Shown in pieces: positions 43,898-53,345 of a stretch of 64,000 bases of DNA. This DNA is from Heliorestis convoluta. GTDB taxonomy: Bacteria; Bacillota; Desulfitobacteriia; Heliobacteriales; Heliobacteriaceae. The notes under the pieces are model-generated. The model did not search any database and was not told the origin of the DNA. It saw nothing but the letters and a program-made list of their open reading frames with translations. The stretch lies in the NCBI RefSeq assembly GCF_009649955.1, contig NZ_CP045875.1, positions 1,035,501-1,099,500 of the forward strand, read 5' to 3'. Position numbers and translations under genes: made by a program. The stretch's first letter is position 1; every line of letters starts with the position of its first letter.

Positions 43898-44443
43898 TTA
43901 GGGTCCTCCCCTTATTGCTCTGGGGTCTTCTTTGTCTTTCCCAAGAAGTCTACGCTGACTTTCTTCGAAGCATCCTAACCAGTAGGCTTCTACGTATGGT
44001 TCCTGACCACCATGAAAGAAGAGACAAAGCGAATCTGCGCCGTCATGGCAAGTTTTTCGATGCAATAAAAGGGATTGAATAAAATTTTCGGTCTCCCTTA
44101 AAAGAACCGTAACTTCTTCATCGCTTTGCCATTCTTCAGGTCTCCAGTTATCTTGAACTGTTACCTGAAGTAATATCTCTTCTTTTCTTAAACTGTACAT
44201 TTTATGGATGAGCATCACTATCAAAGGCATCACGCCCAGGGCTGTCAGTTGACCATCATCGCGAATCTTCGCCGCTAGATCTTTTAGATAGTGATTCGCT
44301 TTTTCCGCCCTTCCAAGTTGTACATATCCTAGAATGATCTGTAGGTGATTGATGAAGTCATGACGCATTTCTCGCCAGACTTCTAACCATAACTCTGACT
44401 GTGATGATTCGCAAGGTTCTATACAATCATTAATATTACCCAT
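43898..44443 (-). CDS. spo0B: Spo0B-like sporulation phosphotransferase
   Basis: 181 aa. The SPOB_a alpha-helical hairpin carries the phospho-accepting His in MRHDFINHLQIILGYVQLGRAEKA (about residues 27-50). A degenerate C-terminal region without ATP-binding motifs follows, as in Spo0B, which relays phosphate between Spo0F and Spo0A. Position between rpmA and obg is the classical spo0B locus. A general SPOB_a sensor-kinase fragment is the alternative, but synteny favours Spo0B. Confidence 0.85.
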   Translation of the reverse strand: MGNINDCIEPCESSQSELWLEVWREMRHDFINHLQIILGYVQLGRAEKANHYLKDLAAKIRDDGQLTALGVMPLIVMLIHKMYSLRKEEILLQVTVQDNWRPEEWQSDEEVTVLLRETENFIQSLLLHRKTCHDGADSLCLFFHGGQEPYVEAYWLGCFEESQRRLLGKDKEDPRAIRGGP

Positions 44444-44496
44444 AAGTTCCCCCTTACAATGCCATTAGACTGCAGGCACTGTAGATAGTAGATATT

Positions 44497-44526
44497 ACAA
44501 AAGCCTCCGGACTTTACTCCGGAGGC
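44497..44526 (-). terminator. Terminator after rpmA
   Basis: GCCTCCGGA/TCCGGAGGC stem, followed on the minus strand by TTTTG, 8 bp after the rpmA stop. Confidence 0.75.
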
Positions 44527-44533
44527 TTCGTCA

Positions 44534-44812
44534 TTACACCGCATAAACGCTGACTTGTTTTTTGTCCCGGCCTTTACGCTCGAACTTTACTACACCATTC
44601 ACCATGGCGAAGAGGGTGTCGTCTTTACCGATACCTACGTTGTTACCAGGGTGAATCTTCGTTCCTCTCTGGCGAACAAGAATATTACCGGCGAGAACAA
44701 CCTGACCGTCAGAACGCTTCACACCAAGGCGTTTTGCTTGAGAATCACGGCCATTTCGAGAACTACCAACACCTTTTTTCTGTGCAAAGTATTGCAGGTT
44801 CATCATCAACAT
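44534..44812 (-). CDS. rpmA: 50S ribosomal protein L27
   Basis: 92 aa from ATG 44812 ([24 protein letters not shown]), with AAGGAGG upstream. The N-terminal MNLQYFA before QKKG is the Firmicutes-specific extension removed by the Prp protease encoded immediately upstream. Core [28 protein letters not shown] is typical. Start overlaps the prp stop. Confidence 0.96.
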   Translation of the reverse strand: MLMMNLQYFAQKKGVGSSRNGRDSQAKRLGVKRSDGQVVLAGNILVRQRGTKIHPGNNVGIGKDDTLFAMVNGVVKFERKGRDKKQVSVYAV

Positions 44813-45153
44813 GGGACACACCTCCTTTTTTGAACTTGAACATAAGCAGGATACGCTTCTTGAATTTGTTCCAATCCAAGAAGCATTGTTTCCAAAATGA
44901 TCTGAGCTACCTTGCTGTCAGCCTGATTCAAAGGCAGCTTTAAGATACAACGCAACTCACCTGGTTTCGGTGCTCTCACTTCCGTCGCATCAGCACCTAA
45001 AAAGTGCTCTAAGCCATTAACGGCCGTAAAAGTAAGCGCTGACACACCGGCACAGACAACATCTTGCCCCGCTGGTGCTGCTCCTGCATGACCCTTTGTC
45101 TCAAAGCCTACAATCAGGCCTCTATCATCGATAAATACAATCGTCTTAACCAT
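44806..45153 (-). CDS. prp: Ribosomal-processing cysteine protease Prp
   Basis: 115 aa. Cleaves the N-terminal extension of L27. Catalytic dyad His in [13 protein letters not shown] (about residue 22) and Cys in [13 protein letters not shown] (about 34). Encoded between rplU and rpmA, overlapping the latter, as in Staphylococcus and Bacillus. The matching L27 cleavage site in the neighbour supports function. Confidence 0.94.
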   Translation of the reverse strand: MVKTIVFIDDRGLIVGFETKGHAGAAPAGQDVVCAGVSALTFTAVNGLEHFLGADATEVRAPKPGELRCILKLPLNQADSKVAQIILETMLLGLEQIQEAYPAYVQVQKRRCVPC

Positions 45154-45170
45154 GTAGAATCTCGATCAGC

Positions 45171-45482
45171 TTACGCTTCAATCGCTTCTACACGAACTTG
45201 CGTGAAAGCTTGGCGATGACCTTGCTTTCTTCGATAGTTCTTTTTCGGCTTGTACTTGAAGATAACAATCTTCTTTCCTTTGCCATGCTCTTGTACTTTC
45301 AGCTGAACAGAAGCACCAGAAACAACAGGTGTTCCGATCTTCATATCACCTTCCGTACCAACAGCAAAAACACGGTCAACAGTCACTATGTCACCAGGAT
45401 TGGCTTCTAGTTTCTCTACTTTCAAAGTGTCGCCTTGACGAACTTTGTATTGTTTTCCACCCGTTTCGATAATCGCGTACAT
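45171..45482 (-). CDS. rplU: 50S ribosomal protein L21
   Basis: 103 aa; [25 protein letters not shown] at the start and [20 protein letters not shown] (rRNA-binding signature) near the end. First gene of rplU-prp-rpmA. Confidence 0.97.
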   Translation of the reverse strand: MYAIIETGGKQYKVRQGDTLKVEKLEANPGDIVTVDRVFAVGTEGDMKIGTPVVSGASVQLKVQEHGKGKKIVIFKYKPKKNYRRKQGHRQAFTQVRVEAIEA

Positions 45483-45584
45483 TTAAAACACCTCCTAACT
45501 AGACTCACCAAGTACTAGGCGGAGCAAAAAGCTCACTTCCGAAGCCCGACTTGTGTGGTTGAGACAGGGGATAGATACCTACAA
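45483..45584 (-). promoter_or_regulatory. rplU 5' leader (probable L21 leader)
   Basis: About 100 nt between promoter and rplU with GC-rich hairpins (AGTCGGGCTTCGG region and AGTGAGC TTTTT GCTC). Position and size fit the L21 leader used for autoregulation in Firmicutes; the exact consensus could not be checked. Confidence 0.5.
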
Positions 45585-45590
45585 ATCAAC

Positions 45591-45619
45591 ATAATACTCT
45601 TTTCTTTTTCCTTTGTCAA
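45591..45619 (-). promoter_or_regulatory. rplU operon promoter
   Basis: Minus-strand TTGACA (45614-45619), 17 bp, TATTAT (45591-45596). Confidence 0.8.
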
Positions 45620-45684
45620 TAAGAGAAATAGATACTTTTGGTATCAAAGCACTTTATTACGTATCTTGCAGCCTACTTTTACTT

Positions 45685-46899
45685 TCAGTGACCTATTAAG
45701 CAAACTTTGCTTAACAAGCGCCCTCGGCCTTCACAAACTTGGCAAGGTGATTCGAGGAGAGATGATAAAGTTTCTCGTGTTTTTTTTCGGGTCATTTCTA
45801 GAAGACCTAAAGCAGTAAAGCCAAAAACTTCTGTCTTCACTTTATCATAAGACAACCCTTCTTTTAGCTGTACTACTACTTCTTGACGATGCTCCTCATC
45901 GATCATATCAATAAAGTCAATGATGATCATGCCACCGATGTTGCGAAGGCGCAACTGACGTGCTACCTCTTCTGCCGCTTCTAAGTTTGTCCTTCGCACC
46001 GTTTCAGCTAAATTATGATCGCCCACATAACGGCCTGTATTCACATCAACGACTGTCAACGCTTCTGTGCCTTCTATAACCAAATAGCCACCACTGGGTA
46101 AATAGACTCGTGGTGAAAGTGCTTTTTGAATCTGACTATAAAGATTGTATCGCTGGAATAGATCAGGCACTTCTTCCAAAATCAATTTGTTTTGCAACGG
46201 CACTTCGTACTGCTGGGCCCAAAAAATCATTTGTTCATACAAAGTGCGTTGGTTAAGGTGAATCTTTTCCACTTTAGTATCAAAAAGATCTCGCAAAGTA
46301 GTTTCAAGCAACGCACATTCTTGAAAAAGCAGAACCGGTGCTTTCTCCGAAAGCGATTTTTCAGTAATCTGCTTCCAGAGGAATCGAAGGTTTTGAAAGT
46401 CCTTTTCCAAAACTTTCTCATTCATTCCGGCTGCAACGGTTCTAACGATAACGCCTGCGCCTTTTTCGCTTGAAGTCAAAGCCTGCGCAATAGCCAAAAG
46501 TCGCCTACGTTCTGCTGGATCTTCGATTCGCTTGGATAAACCGATTTGATCTTCGAAAGGTGTTAAGACCAAATATCGACCAGGCAATGATATTTTTCCA
46601 CGAATACGAGGACCTTTCCGACCGATTTCTTCTTTTGTTACTTGAACGATTATCTCGTCACCTTCAGTAACTTCTGTATCAATCAGATCCATGAGAGGAA
46701 GGTAAGCATTTTTACGAATTCCAATATCTACAAAAGCAGCAGCCATGCCAGGCAAGATTTGAACAATGCGGCCTTTGTAGATATTCCCTTCCAAACGTTG
46801 ACGTCTTGGATCATGCCAGTATAGTTCTACAAGGCGATTTTTTTCAAGAATCGCCGCCATAACTTCGTTGTCTTTGGCTTGAACAACCATACTTTTCAT
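45685..46899 (-). CDS. rng: Ribonuclease G/E family protein, short form
   Basis: 404 aa. Endoribonuclease for rRNA/mRNA processing. The S1 domain (about 35-115; GNIYKGRIVQILPGMAAAFVDIG) is followed by an RNase H/DNase I-like catalytic region: LTVVDVNTGRYVG with the metal-binding Asp and GGMIIIDFIDM with the second Asp. The zinc-link CQVCEGRG lies near residue 390. It ends about ten residues later, lacking the small C-terminal domain of E. coli RNase G (489 aa). Start overlaps the previous gene (ATGA). Confidence 0.9.
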   Translation of the reverse strand: MKSMVVQAKDNEVMAAILEKNRLVELYWHDPRRQRLEGNIYKGRIVQILPGMAAAFVDIGIRKNAYLPLMDLIDTEVTEGDEIIVQVTKEEIGRKGPRIRGKISLPGRYLVLTPFEDQIGLSKRIEDPAERRRLLAIAQALTSSEKGAGVIVRTVAAGMNEKVLEKDFQNLRFLWKQITEKSLSEKAPVLLFQECALLETTLRDLFDTKVEKIHLNQRTLYEQMIFWAQQYEVPLQNKLILEEVPDLFQRYNLYSQIQKALSPRVYLPSGGYLVIEGTEALTVVDVNTGRYVGDHNLAETVRRTNLEAAEEVARQLRLRNIGGMIIIDFIDMIDEEHRQEVVVQLKEGLSYDKVKTEVFGFTALGLLEMTRKKTRETLSSLLESPCQVCEGRGRLLSKVCLIGH

Positions 46900-47606
46900 C
46901 GCAAATCTTTAAGAACCTCTAGAGGCGTAAACTGTTTACCATCCTTCACTACAAAAAGACCAAGACGAATGATACGCAGTCGTTCCAACTGAACGGGTAA
47001 ATCTTTCTGCTGCACCACCATAGAAAGAACTTCTTCTGGCCTCACATTTCCTTCGCTTCCTGTTTGAACCAACATTTCAAGCAAAAGGTGATTCTCTACC
47101 ACTGTCCCTTTGACTTCATAGACACCAGAGCGAATCTCTTTCTGTACCAAGCCTTTTTTGCTCTCCCGCTCTACAAGCCAGCTATCTAAGTCTAAACTAG
47201 TCTGAATCGAATCTTGAACTTCTTTTTCTTCAATGGAAGAAAGCAATGGTACCTTGACCCTGTATTGCGCTCGATTGACGAGAGCCATCAATGCTGGTTG
47301 ACCTGGTGGAACAATCTCGGCATCGATAATGCGAAACCCTTCCGGCATCGCTTTTTGTAGTCTCATCACCAACTCCGCATTCTCAATGAGCGGGTCAATT
47401 TCCACATCTACATACTCACCGAGAGAAATAACCCCAACAGCTAAGGCTGAAGCAAAAGATATTTTCGGATGAGGATTATAGCCTTCCGAAAAAACAAGAG
47501 AAATCTGGGCTCTGCGCAAAGCTCGTTCAAAAGCTTTTTGCGTGTCCAGATGAGAAAGCCAGCGAACTGGATCTTCTTTACTAAAGGCGATCCGAATTCT
47601 GGCCAT
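46896..47606 (-). CDS. TIGR03936 / DUF2344 radical-SAM-linked protein
   Basis: About 236 aa from ATG 47606 (MARIRIAFSKEDPVRWLSHLD). Family signature KEDPVRWLSHLDTQKAFERALRRA and GYNPHPKISFASALAVG. Always encoded beside a TIGR03960 radical SAM protein and sometimes fused to it; biochemical role unknown. Overlaps that partner upstream by 26 bp and rng downstream by 4 bp. Confidence 0.9.
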   Translation of the reverse strand: MARIRIAFSKEDPVRWLSHLDTQKAFERALRRAQISLVFSEGYNPHPKISFASALAVGVISLGEYVDVEIDPLIENAELVMRLQKAMPEGFRIIDAEIVPPGQPALMALVNRAQYRVKVPLLSSIEEKEVQDSIQTSLDLDSWLVERESKKGLVQKEIRSGVYEVKGTVVENHLLLEMLVQTGSEGNVRPEEVLSMVVQQKDLPVQLERLRIIRLGLFVVKDGKQFTPLEVLKDLR

Positions 47607-49503
47607 GATCACCACCCCGCAAATCTACAGATATCCCAAGTGAAGGACAAACCCCACAGGCGCTACAACTATGATGGCGACAATCTTGTGTGAGCGCTGC
47701 TTCCATGGCTTTTTTGTGCTCTCGCACTAAGTAAGAACGATCAACGCCATAATCTAGATGATCCCAAGGCAGCGGTTCATTATACTCAATGTTTCGATAG
47801 GCATAGTAAGCCGGATCGATTTCTGTTTCTTGAAAAGCTTCTACCCATCGATCATAACGGAAATGCTCTGTCCAACCATCGAATCGAGCACCTTTTTCCC
47901 AGGCTTTCAATAAAACTTTTGCCAAACGACGATCGCCTTTGGCCATGACTGCTTCTATAAAGCTCACTTTCGCATCATGCCAGTTATACGTAATCCGTCG
48001 ATCTCGAATGCGCTTTTTAAGAAACTGCTGTTTCTCTTCTAGCTGGGCAATAGAGTTTTGCGCTTCCCATTGAAAAGGTGTTTGTGGTTTTGGAACAAAA
48101 GAAGAAAGACTGATTGTCACTTTTATATTTTTTCGGATTCCTTTGGATCGAAAAATATCAGAGCCCATATAAGCCACTTTTTCGGCCAGACGGGCAATCC
48201 CTTCAAGATCTTCTTCCTCTTCTGTAGGCAATCCCATCATAAAATAAAGCTTAATCGTATGCCATCCACCTTGAAAGGCTTTTTCGATCGTCTCCATAAG
48301 ATCTTCTTCTGTTACACCTTTGTTAATTACATCACGCAAACGCTGCGTTCCTGCTTCTGGTGCAAAGGTTAATCCTGTCTTACGCACTTTTTGAACTTCT
48401 CTGGCTAGATTGACAGAAAAAGCGTCTACGCGCAAAGATGGTAAAGATAGCCCAACTCGCTTTTCTTCGTGAGCTTGCAACAAGGCTTTTACTAAAGGTT
48501 CTATACAAGTATGATCAGCCGTACTTAAGGAAGTTAAAGCAATCTCATCATAACCAGTCTGACGAATTAATTCATCGGCTTGCCGTTGCAATGTTTCAGC
48601 AGACCGCTCTCGAACAGGTCGGTAAATTGTTCCTGCTTGACAAAAGCGGCAAGCTCTTGAGCAACCTCGCAAAACTTCTAGCATGACACGATCATGGACT
48701 ACACCCATAAAAGGAACCATCGATTGCGTTGGGAAGTAAGCCTGATCAAAATCTTGTATCACTTGTTTGCAAATTCTATCGGGTGCGCTCCCATCAAGTT
48801 TCTCCAATCCCTTATAATGACCGCCATCATCATAGTGGGCTTGATACATCGATGGAACATAAACACCAGGTAGCTGTGACAACTGCCTTAATAAGGTCTG
48901 GCGACGGCCTGGTGCTGCTTCTTTACTTCCGGCCATCTCCTTTTTGAAATTTCCAATTTTTTTCAAAAGAATTGGTAAAATTTCCTCTCCTTCCCCTAGG
49001 ATGACCAGATCAAGAAAGTCAGCCAACGGTTCCGGGTTAACAGCACAAGGTCCACCGGCAATCACCAAAGGATCGTCATCGGCTCTATCTTGAGACAAAA
49101 GGGGAATTTGGGCTAGATCAAGCATATTCAAAATATTGGTGTAGGACATCTCATACTGCAAAGTAAAGCCGACCACATCAAACTCTTTCAAAGGACGTCG
49201 GCTTTCCAGTGAAAAAAGCGGAAGATCTCTCTTCCTCATCTCCTCTTCCATATCGGTCCAGGGTGCAAATACACGTTCCATGAGCATGGATTCTTGATCA
49301 TTGATCAAGTGGTATAAGATCCGCAACCCCAAATGAGACATGCCCACTTCGTAGACATCGGGGAAAGCAAAGACCATCGTCGTATCGACGTTGGCCCAAT
49401 CTTTTTTGACCTGGTTGTACTCTCCACCTGTATAACGAGTCGGCTTTGTTACTTTATTCAACAACTCGTCTTCCAAGACCTGGCCAATCATCGCTTGCTT
49501 CAA
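47581..49503 (-). CDS. TIGR03960 B12-binding radical SAM protein
   Basis: 640 aa. N-terminal cobalamin-binding-like region (FAFPDVYEVGMSHLGLRIL, GFTLQYEMSYTNILNMLDLA, AGGPCAVNPEPLADFLD). Radical SAM core with the 4Fe-4S motif RGCSRACRFCQAG (CxxxCxxC, about residues 285-297). C-terminal extension with a Cys cluster (CRHHSCSACGVCPSLG). Paired with the DUF2344 gene; conserved next to rng/rplU in Clostridia. Substrate unknown, possibly tRNA or ribosome-related modification by context. Confidence 0.9.
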   Translation of the reverse strand: MKQAMIGQVLEDELLNKVTKPTRYTGGEYNQVKKDWANVDTTMVFAFPDVYEVGMSHLGLRILYHLINDQESMLMERVFAPWTDMEEEMRKRDLPLFSLESRRPLKEFDVVGFTLQYEMSYTNILNMLDLAQIPLLSQDRADDDPLVIAGGPCAVNPEPLADFLDLVILGEGEEILPILLKKIGNFKKEMAGSKEAAPGRRQTLLRQLSQLPGVYVPSMYQAHYDDGGHYKGLEKLDGSAPDRICKQVIQDFDQAYFPTQSMVPFMGVVHDRVMLEVLRGCSRACRFCQAGTIYRPVRERSAETLQRQADELIRQTGYDEIALTSLSTADHTCIEPLVKALLQAHEEKRVGLSLPSLRVDAFSVNLAREVQKVRKTGLTFAPEAGTQRLRDVINKGVTEEDLMETIEKAFQGGWHTIKLYFMMGLPTEEEEDLEGIARLAEKVAYMGSDIFRSKGIRKNIKVTISLSSFVPKPQTPFQWEAQNSIAQLEEKQQFLKKRIRDRRITYNWHDAKVSFIEAVMAKGDRRLAKVLLKAWEKGARFDGWTEHFRYDRWVEAFQETEIDPAYYAYRNIEYNEPLPWDHLDYGVDRSYLVREHKKAMEAALTQDCRHHSCSACGVCPSLGISVDLRGGDHGQNSDRL

Positions 49504-49602
49504 ATTTTTCCACCTTCATTCTGTCCTTTTTATGTGACAATTGCTACGAATAAGTTTCTATCTACCATAGATTATCTCCATCAGCCAGGATTGACAACCC
49601 TT

Positions 49603-50481
49603 CTATCGCTCTTTTATTAACTCACCGACAGAACAATCTTTTTCCCCGGCCATCATGTGCTCTAATAACGAAGTTTCGCTCAATTGACCGACAATTTGAC
49701 CTCGTTCATCGACTACAGTTACTATCAAACATTTATTAGGAGATATTTGTGGCATTAATGATGAGACAGGAACGTTATGACGAGCCACCACAACCTCACC
49801 ATTCCAAGTATGCCTCTTCTGTAATTGTTTTTCTTTTGATTGTAATAGATTCCAGAAGACCATCGCACCATTTCTCCTTTCTTTATGGGCGCCTAGAAAC
49901 AAAAAGCCAGCAATAAGGGGCAAGTCAAGGCCCGTCTTCTCCCAAAACAAGCCTGCAATGGCGATAAAAGCAAAAACAATGGCCAAGGCCTCTCCCCAGG
50001 ACGCAACGATTGTTGAAGCTCGCATCGTACCTATCTTTAAAGTCATAAAAGCTCGCAACACACGTCCCCCATCAAGAGGCAAGATTGGCAATAGATTAAA
50101 TACACCGATCGTAAAGTTCACAATTCGCAAATACTCATAATAACCGCCCCAGGAAAAACCGAGAAGATTGGCTCCTTCAATGATTAAAAGTAGTAAAAAG
50201 GAAAAAGCAGGCCCTGCCAAAGCCACAGATATTTCATCGCGAGGACGATGATTTACATCTGCAGAAAGACGAGCCACGCCTCCAAAGGGAAAAAACTCAA
50301 TTTCTTTCACAGCAAAACCAAGTCTTCGCGCTGCTATCGTATGCCCCAGCTCATGCCAGGCCACAGAAAGAAAAGCAAGAGCCACATAGACAGCAACACC
50401 AGCCCAGGCATAAAGTGCCGCTAGAAGAATAAGCCACTCATTGATTCGAATTTCCACCCCCGCCAGTCGGGCTATTCTCAT
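49603..50481 (-). CDS. spoIVFB: Intramembrane metalloprotease SpoIVFB-like (M50)
   Basis: 292 aa. Site-2 protease that in Bacillus cleaves pro-sigma-K in the mother cell. Zinc site HELGH (about residues 43-47) in a membrane helix. The second motif NLLPILPLDGGRVLRAF carries the Asp ligand. Several hydrophobic segments, then a C-terminal CBS-like region (about 225-285; VPVSSLMPQISPNKCLIVTVVDERGQIVGQLSE), as in SpoIVFB. Overlaps spoIVFA by 44 bp. Confidence 0.92.
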   Translation of the reverse strand: MRIARLAGVEIRINEWLILLAALYAWAGVAVYVALAFLSVAWHELGHTIAARRLGFAVKEIEFFPFGGVARLSADVNHRPRDEISVALAGPAFSFLLLLIIEGANLLGFSWGGYYEYLRIVNFTIGVFNLLPILPLDGGRVLRAFMTLKIGTMRASTIVASWGEALAIVFAFIAIAGLFWEKTGLDLPLIAGFLFLGAHKERRNGAMVFWNLLQSKEKQLQKRHTWNGEVVVARHNVPVSSLMPQISPNKCLIVTVVDERGQIVGQLSETSLLEHMMAGEKDCSVGELIKER

Positions 50482-51463
50482 CAGGAGCTCCTCCCTTCTG
50501 TACTCCAGGAGCTAAGGGATCAACACTTCGACCCTCGTGACGTACCTCCAGGTAGAGCTGGGCCTGTCCAGCAGAAGCACTGCGTCCCAAAGGACCGATG
50601 ACAGTTTGCGCTTCTACCTTCTCCCCGGCTTCCACGTAAAGCTCTTGCAAAGGACCCATTATCCTTGTAGAGCCATCATTGGCTGCGATCTGTACATAAA
50701 TGCCTCCATCTTCGGACCAGGAGGTGATGAGAGTACCAGAAACAGCAGCCCTAACAGGCGCCCCTGCTGTGCCTACAATCCGTACTCCCGGATAAAAGTC
50801 AACACCTCGCTGGCCAAAAGCTTCCACCACAATGCCCTTCACAGGCTCCTCTACGGGCAAACCATATCGAGCAACGGCACCATTGGGCGAAAAAACGGGC
50901 ATTGCCGTCGTCCCATCGGTCCATAGACCAAGCCGCAGTACAGCCTGCCGCAAAGGCTCAAACTCCATATCTTCTGACACAATCCGTTCTACCTGAACTT
51001 GCGCCACTTTCGCCCAGGGATGCTCTAATTGAAAAAGACCCCATAAAGAGAAAAATAGTAAAAGAGCAATCACAGATTGTCCTACCAAGCGCCAGGGAGA
51101 CTTAGAGCGATTGGGGAAGGAATTCGAAGACGCTGATAGATCAGAATTAGAACTCATAATCCGATCAAAGCGCCCCTCATAAGAACTCCACTTCGACTTC
51201 TTACCAAGGCCACCAGAGGGACTAGACTTATGAGAAGTACTTGAACCCAAAGCATCCTTAGAGTCAGTAGAATTACCAGAAGAAGCAGAGGAGCTTGTCC
51301 CTGATTTCGACGCTGACTTTGACGGAAACCAGGACTCCTGCAGCTGCGCTGGCACATCATCACCTCCCCGCCTCTCTTCGCCTCCTTGTAAATCCTTCCT
51401 GTTCTTCTTTTTCGTCGTACGACGACGATTATAAACCCACTTCTCCAACTCCGACTTCTTCAC
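50438..51463 (-). CDS. spoIVFA: SpoIVFA-like M23-fold membrane protein
   Basis: About 341 aa from GTG 51463 (KKSELEKWVYNRRR), with GAAGGAGGG upstream. Low-complexity Ser/Lys-rich cytoplasmic part (about 20-120), one transmembrane helix (VGQSVIALLLFFSLWGLF), and an extracytoplasmic LytM/M23-like domain (about 215-320; GVDFYPGVRIVGTAGAPVRAAVSG). The usual zinc ligands are not evident (a Tyr-Pro replaces the first His), so it is likely a non-enzymatic scaffold that inhibits SpoIVFB, as in Bacillus. Overlapping gene pair supports this. Confidence 0.85.
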   Translation of the reverse strand: MKKSELEKWVYNRRRTTKKKNRKDLQGGEERRGGDDVPAQLQESWFPSKSASKSGTSSSASSGNSTDSKDALGSSTSHKSSPSGGLGKKSKWSSYEGRFDRIMSSNSDLSASSNSFPNRSKSPWRLVGQSVIALLLFFSLWGLFQLEHPWAKVAQVQVERIVSEDMEFEPLRQAVLRLGLWTDGTTAMPVFSPNGAVARYGLPVEEPVKGIVVEAFGQRGVDFYPGVRIVGTAGAPVRAAVSGTLITSWSEDGGIYVQIAANDGSTRIMGPLQELYVEAGEKVEAQTVIGPLGRSASAGQAQLYLEVRHEGRSVDPLAPGVQKGGAPDENSPTGGGGNSNQ

Positions 51464-51546
51464 TCCAAGCCCTCCTTCCACAGAGAAATCACAACGCCGC
51501 AAAGGCCTTTGCTACATGATATGAAAAAAAGGGACAAGTATGAAAC

Positions 51547-51592
51547 GAAAAAAAGGCTCTTATGCAAGAGGATTCCCCTCTGCATAAGAGCC
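51547..51592 (-). terminator. Terminator of the nucleoside-kinase gene
   Basis: GGCTCTTATGCAAGAGG / CCCTCTGCATAAGAGCC, followed on the minus strand by T7. Confidence 0.85.
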
Positions 51593-51631
51593 AACAAATT
51601 GATAGTAGAACGACGTAACATATATCTTACC

Positions 51632-53323
51632 TTAGGATCGATAAAAGGCGCTCCCACCGATGAACTCTCGCAAAATCGAGGTCGGTGGCACTTCCCAATC
51701 ATCCATAGGCCGAAAATAATCAAGCAAGGTCAACAACCGCTGTGCATCGCCGTAAACCTCATTGGAGGAGTCAATCTCTTCTAAAAGAGGCGTGGCATAG
51801 GCCCCCAAAACAGCAGGCTCATAGAGAAGAGCCGAATTGAACATCACATCAGCTTCTTCTTGATAAGGAAAAATCCAACGCTCCTCTCCACGACGAACAG
51901 AAGGCCACATTGCCAAAGTCTCTTCAGCACGACGAGATCGATACTGTTGATCGCGAATCATCCGCCGTAACAAACGAACATCTGTCGTTTTAATATAGTT
52001 CATCAGATCTAAGTTCAGTTCAACAAGAGCACTAACATAAATCTTAAACTTACAATTACGGTCAATATGACTGGTCAACTCTTCATTCAAGCCATGAATG
52101 CCTTCTACAATAATGGGCTGCTCGAGGCCTATACGCAACTTGCGCCCTACATACTCTCTTTCTCCACTATGAAAATTATAATGGGGTACTTCTACTTCTT
52201 GGCCTTCAATCAACTGACTCAGTTGTTCATTGAATAAAGCAAGATCAACAGCGTAGAGTGATTCAAAATCATAATTGCCTGCTTCGTCTTTCGGCGAAAG
52301 ACGCCGAGGGTGAAAATAGTCATCCATCGAAATTGTTACAGGCTTAAAACCATTCACACGCAGTTGTATTTTTAATCGTTGTGCGAAACTAGTTTTTCCT
52401 GAAGAAGAAGGACCGGCAATTAAAATAACCCGGCTTCGCTCTGGTTCCTCTGCAATGATATCTGCAATCTGAGCAATTCGTTTCTCATGAAGGGCTTCAG
52501 CCAAACGAATGAGTTCACCTGTTTTGCCAGCTTCAACATGACTATTTAATTCCAGCACATTAGAAACGCCTACAATCTTTGTCCAACGATCGGATTCACG
52601 AAAGATATAACCGAGCTTTTTTTGCTCTAAATTTTTCGGGACACGATAGGGATCATGTTGATCGGGAAAACGCAATAAAAAGCCGGCATCATGATGCTCT
52701 AGCTGATAGGTTGTAATAAGGCCCGTATGAGGCACCAGGACTTCATCGCTAAACTCAACATAATCACCGCAACGATAGAGATAGACAGGCTCTCGTTGAC
52801 GATACCGTAAGATTGCAACCTGATCTTCTCTTTGATGCTCTTCCAACCTCAATTTCGCTTCTTCAAGAGGCAAGACCTGACACTCAATCGGTTCGCAAGC
52901 CCGAACAATATCCCACATTCGCTCTCGCATACGATCGACCATCTCTGCTGTAATAGGCTCCCCGCTCAACCTTTCTCCATAAAAACCTTTATTCAAGGAA
53001 AATTGAATCTCAAAAGTATCATTGGGAAATAACTCATGGGCTGTACGCATTAAGACAAAGGCTAAACTTCGAGCATAGACACGAATTCCCGTCTCACTGG
53101 TCATATCAACCATTTCTACAGTACAATCTTGTTGAGGAAGGTACTGTAGATTCTCTATTTTATTGTTCACCTTTACAGCAACAATAGGACCATTCTGCTC
53201 TGCTTGTAGCTCCCAGGCCAGAACCTGAAGATTGGTTTGCCGATTCCACCACCGACAAAACCATCCCGTCTTTGCTGTGCGAATCGTTAAAATCAAAGGA
53301 AGCTGACCATCTACAGTCATCAA
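51632..53323 (-). CDS. Uridine-kinase-family nucleoside kinase with N-terminal TGS/ThrRS-like region
   Basis: 563 aa. N-terminal ~250 residues resemble the TGS plus second additional domain of threonyl-tRNA synthetase (AHELFPNDTFEIQFSLNKGFYGE). The C-terminal P-loop kinase domain has Walker A AGPSSSGKTSFAQRL (about 305-319), SMDDYFHPRRLSPKDEAGNYDFESL, IIVEGIHGLNE, and RRMIRDQQYRSR (lid). This fused family occurs in Clostridia and Bacteroidetes; true substrate (uridine/cytidine or other) untested. Monocistronic with its own terminator. Confidence 0.88.
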   Translation of the reverse strand: MMTVDGQLPLILTIRTAKTGWFCRWWNRQTNLQVLAWELQAEQNGPIVAVKVNNKIENLQYLPQQDCTVEMVDMTSETGIRVYARSLAFVLMRTAHELFPNDTFEIQFSLNKGFYGERLSGEPITAEMVDRMRERMWDIVRACEPIECQVLPLEEAKLRLEEHQREDQVAILRYRQREPVYLYRCGDYVEFSDEVLVPHTGLITTYQLEHHDAGFLLRFPDQHDPYRVPKNLEQKKLGYIFRESDRWTKIVGVSNVLELNSHVEAGKTGELIRLAEALHEKRIAQIADIIAEEPERSRVILIAGPSSSGKTSFAQRLKIQLRVNGFKPVTISMDDYFHPRRLSPKDEAGNYDFESLYAVDLALFNEQLSQLIEGQEVEVPHYNFHSGEREYVGRKLRIGLEQPIIVEGIHGLNEELTSHIDRNCKFKIYVSALVELNLDLMNYIKTTDVRLLRRMIRDQQYRSRRAEETLAMWPSVRRGEERWIFPYQEEADVMFNSALLYEPAVLGAYATPLLEEIDSSNEVYGDAQRLLTLLDYFRPMDDWEVPPTSILREFIGGSAFYRS

Positions 53324-53345
53324 TCATTAAACCCCTTATCATACC

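Noticed and set aside
46227-46421. 64-aa ORF within the rng gene
   Set aside because: Same-strand shadow frame in a well-supported gene, without an initiation site.
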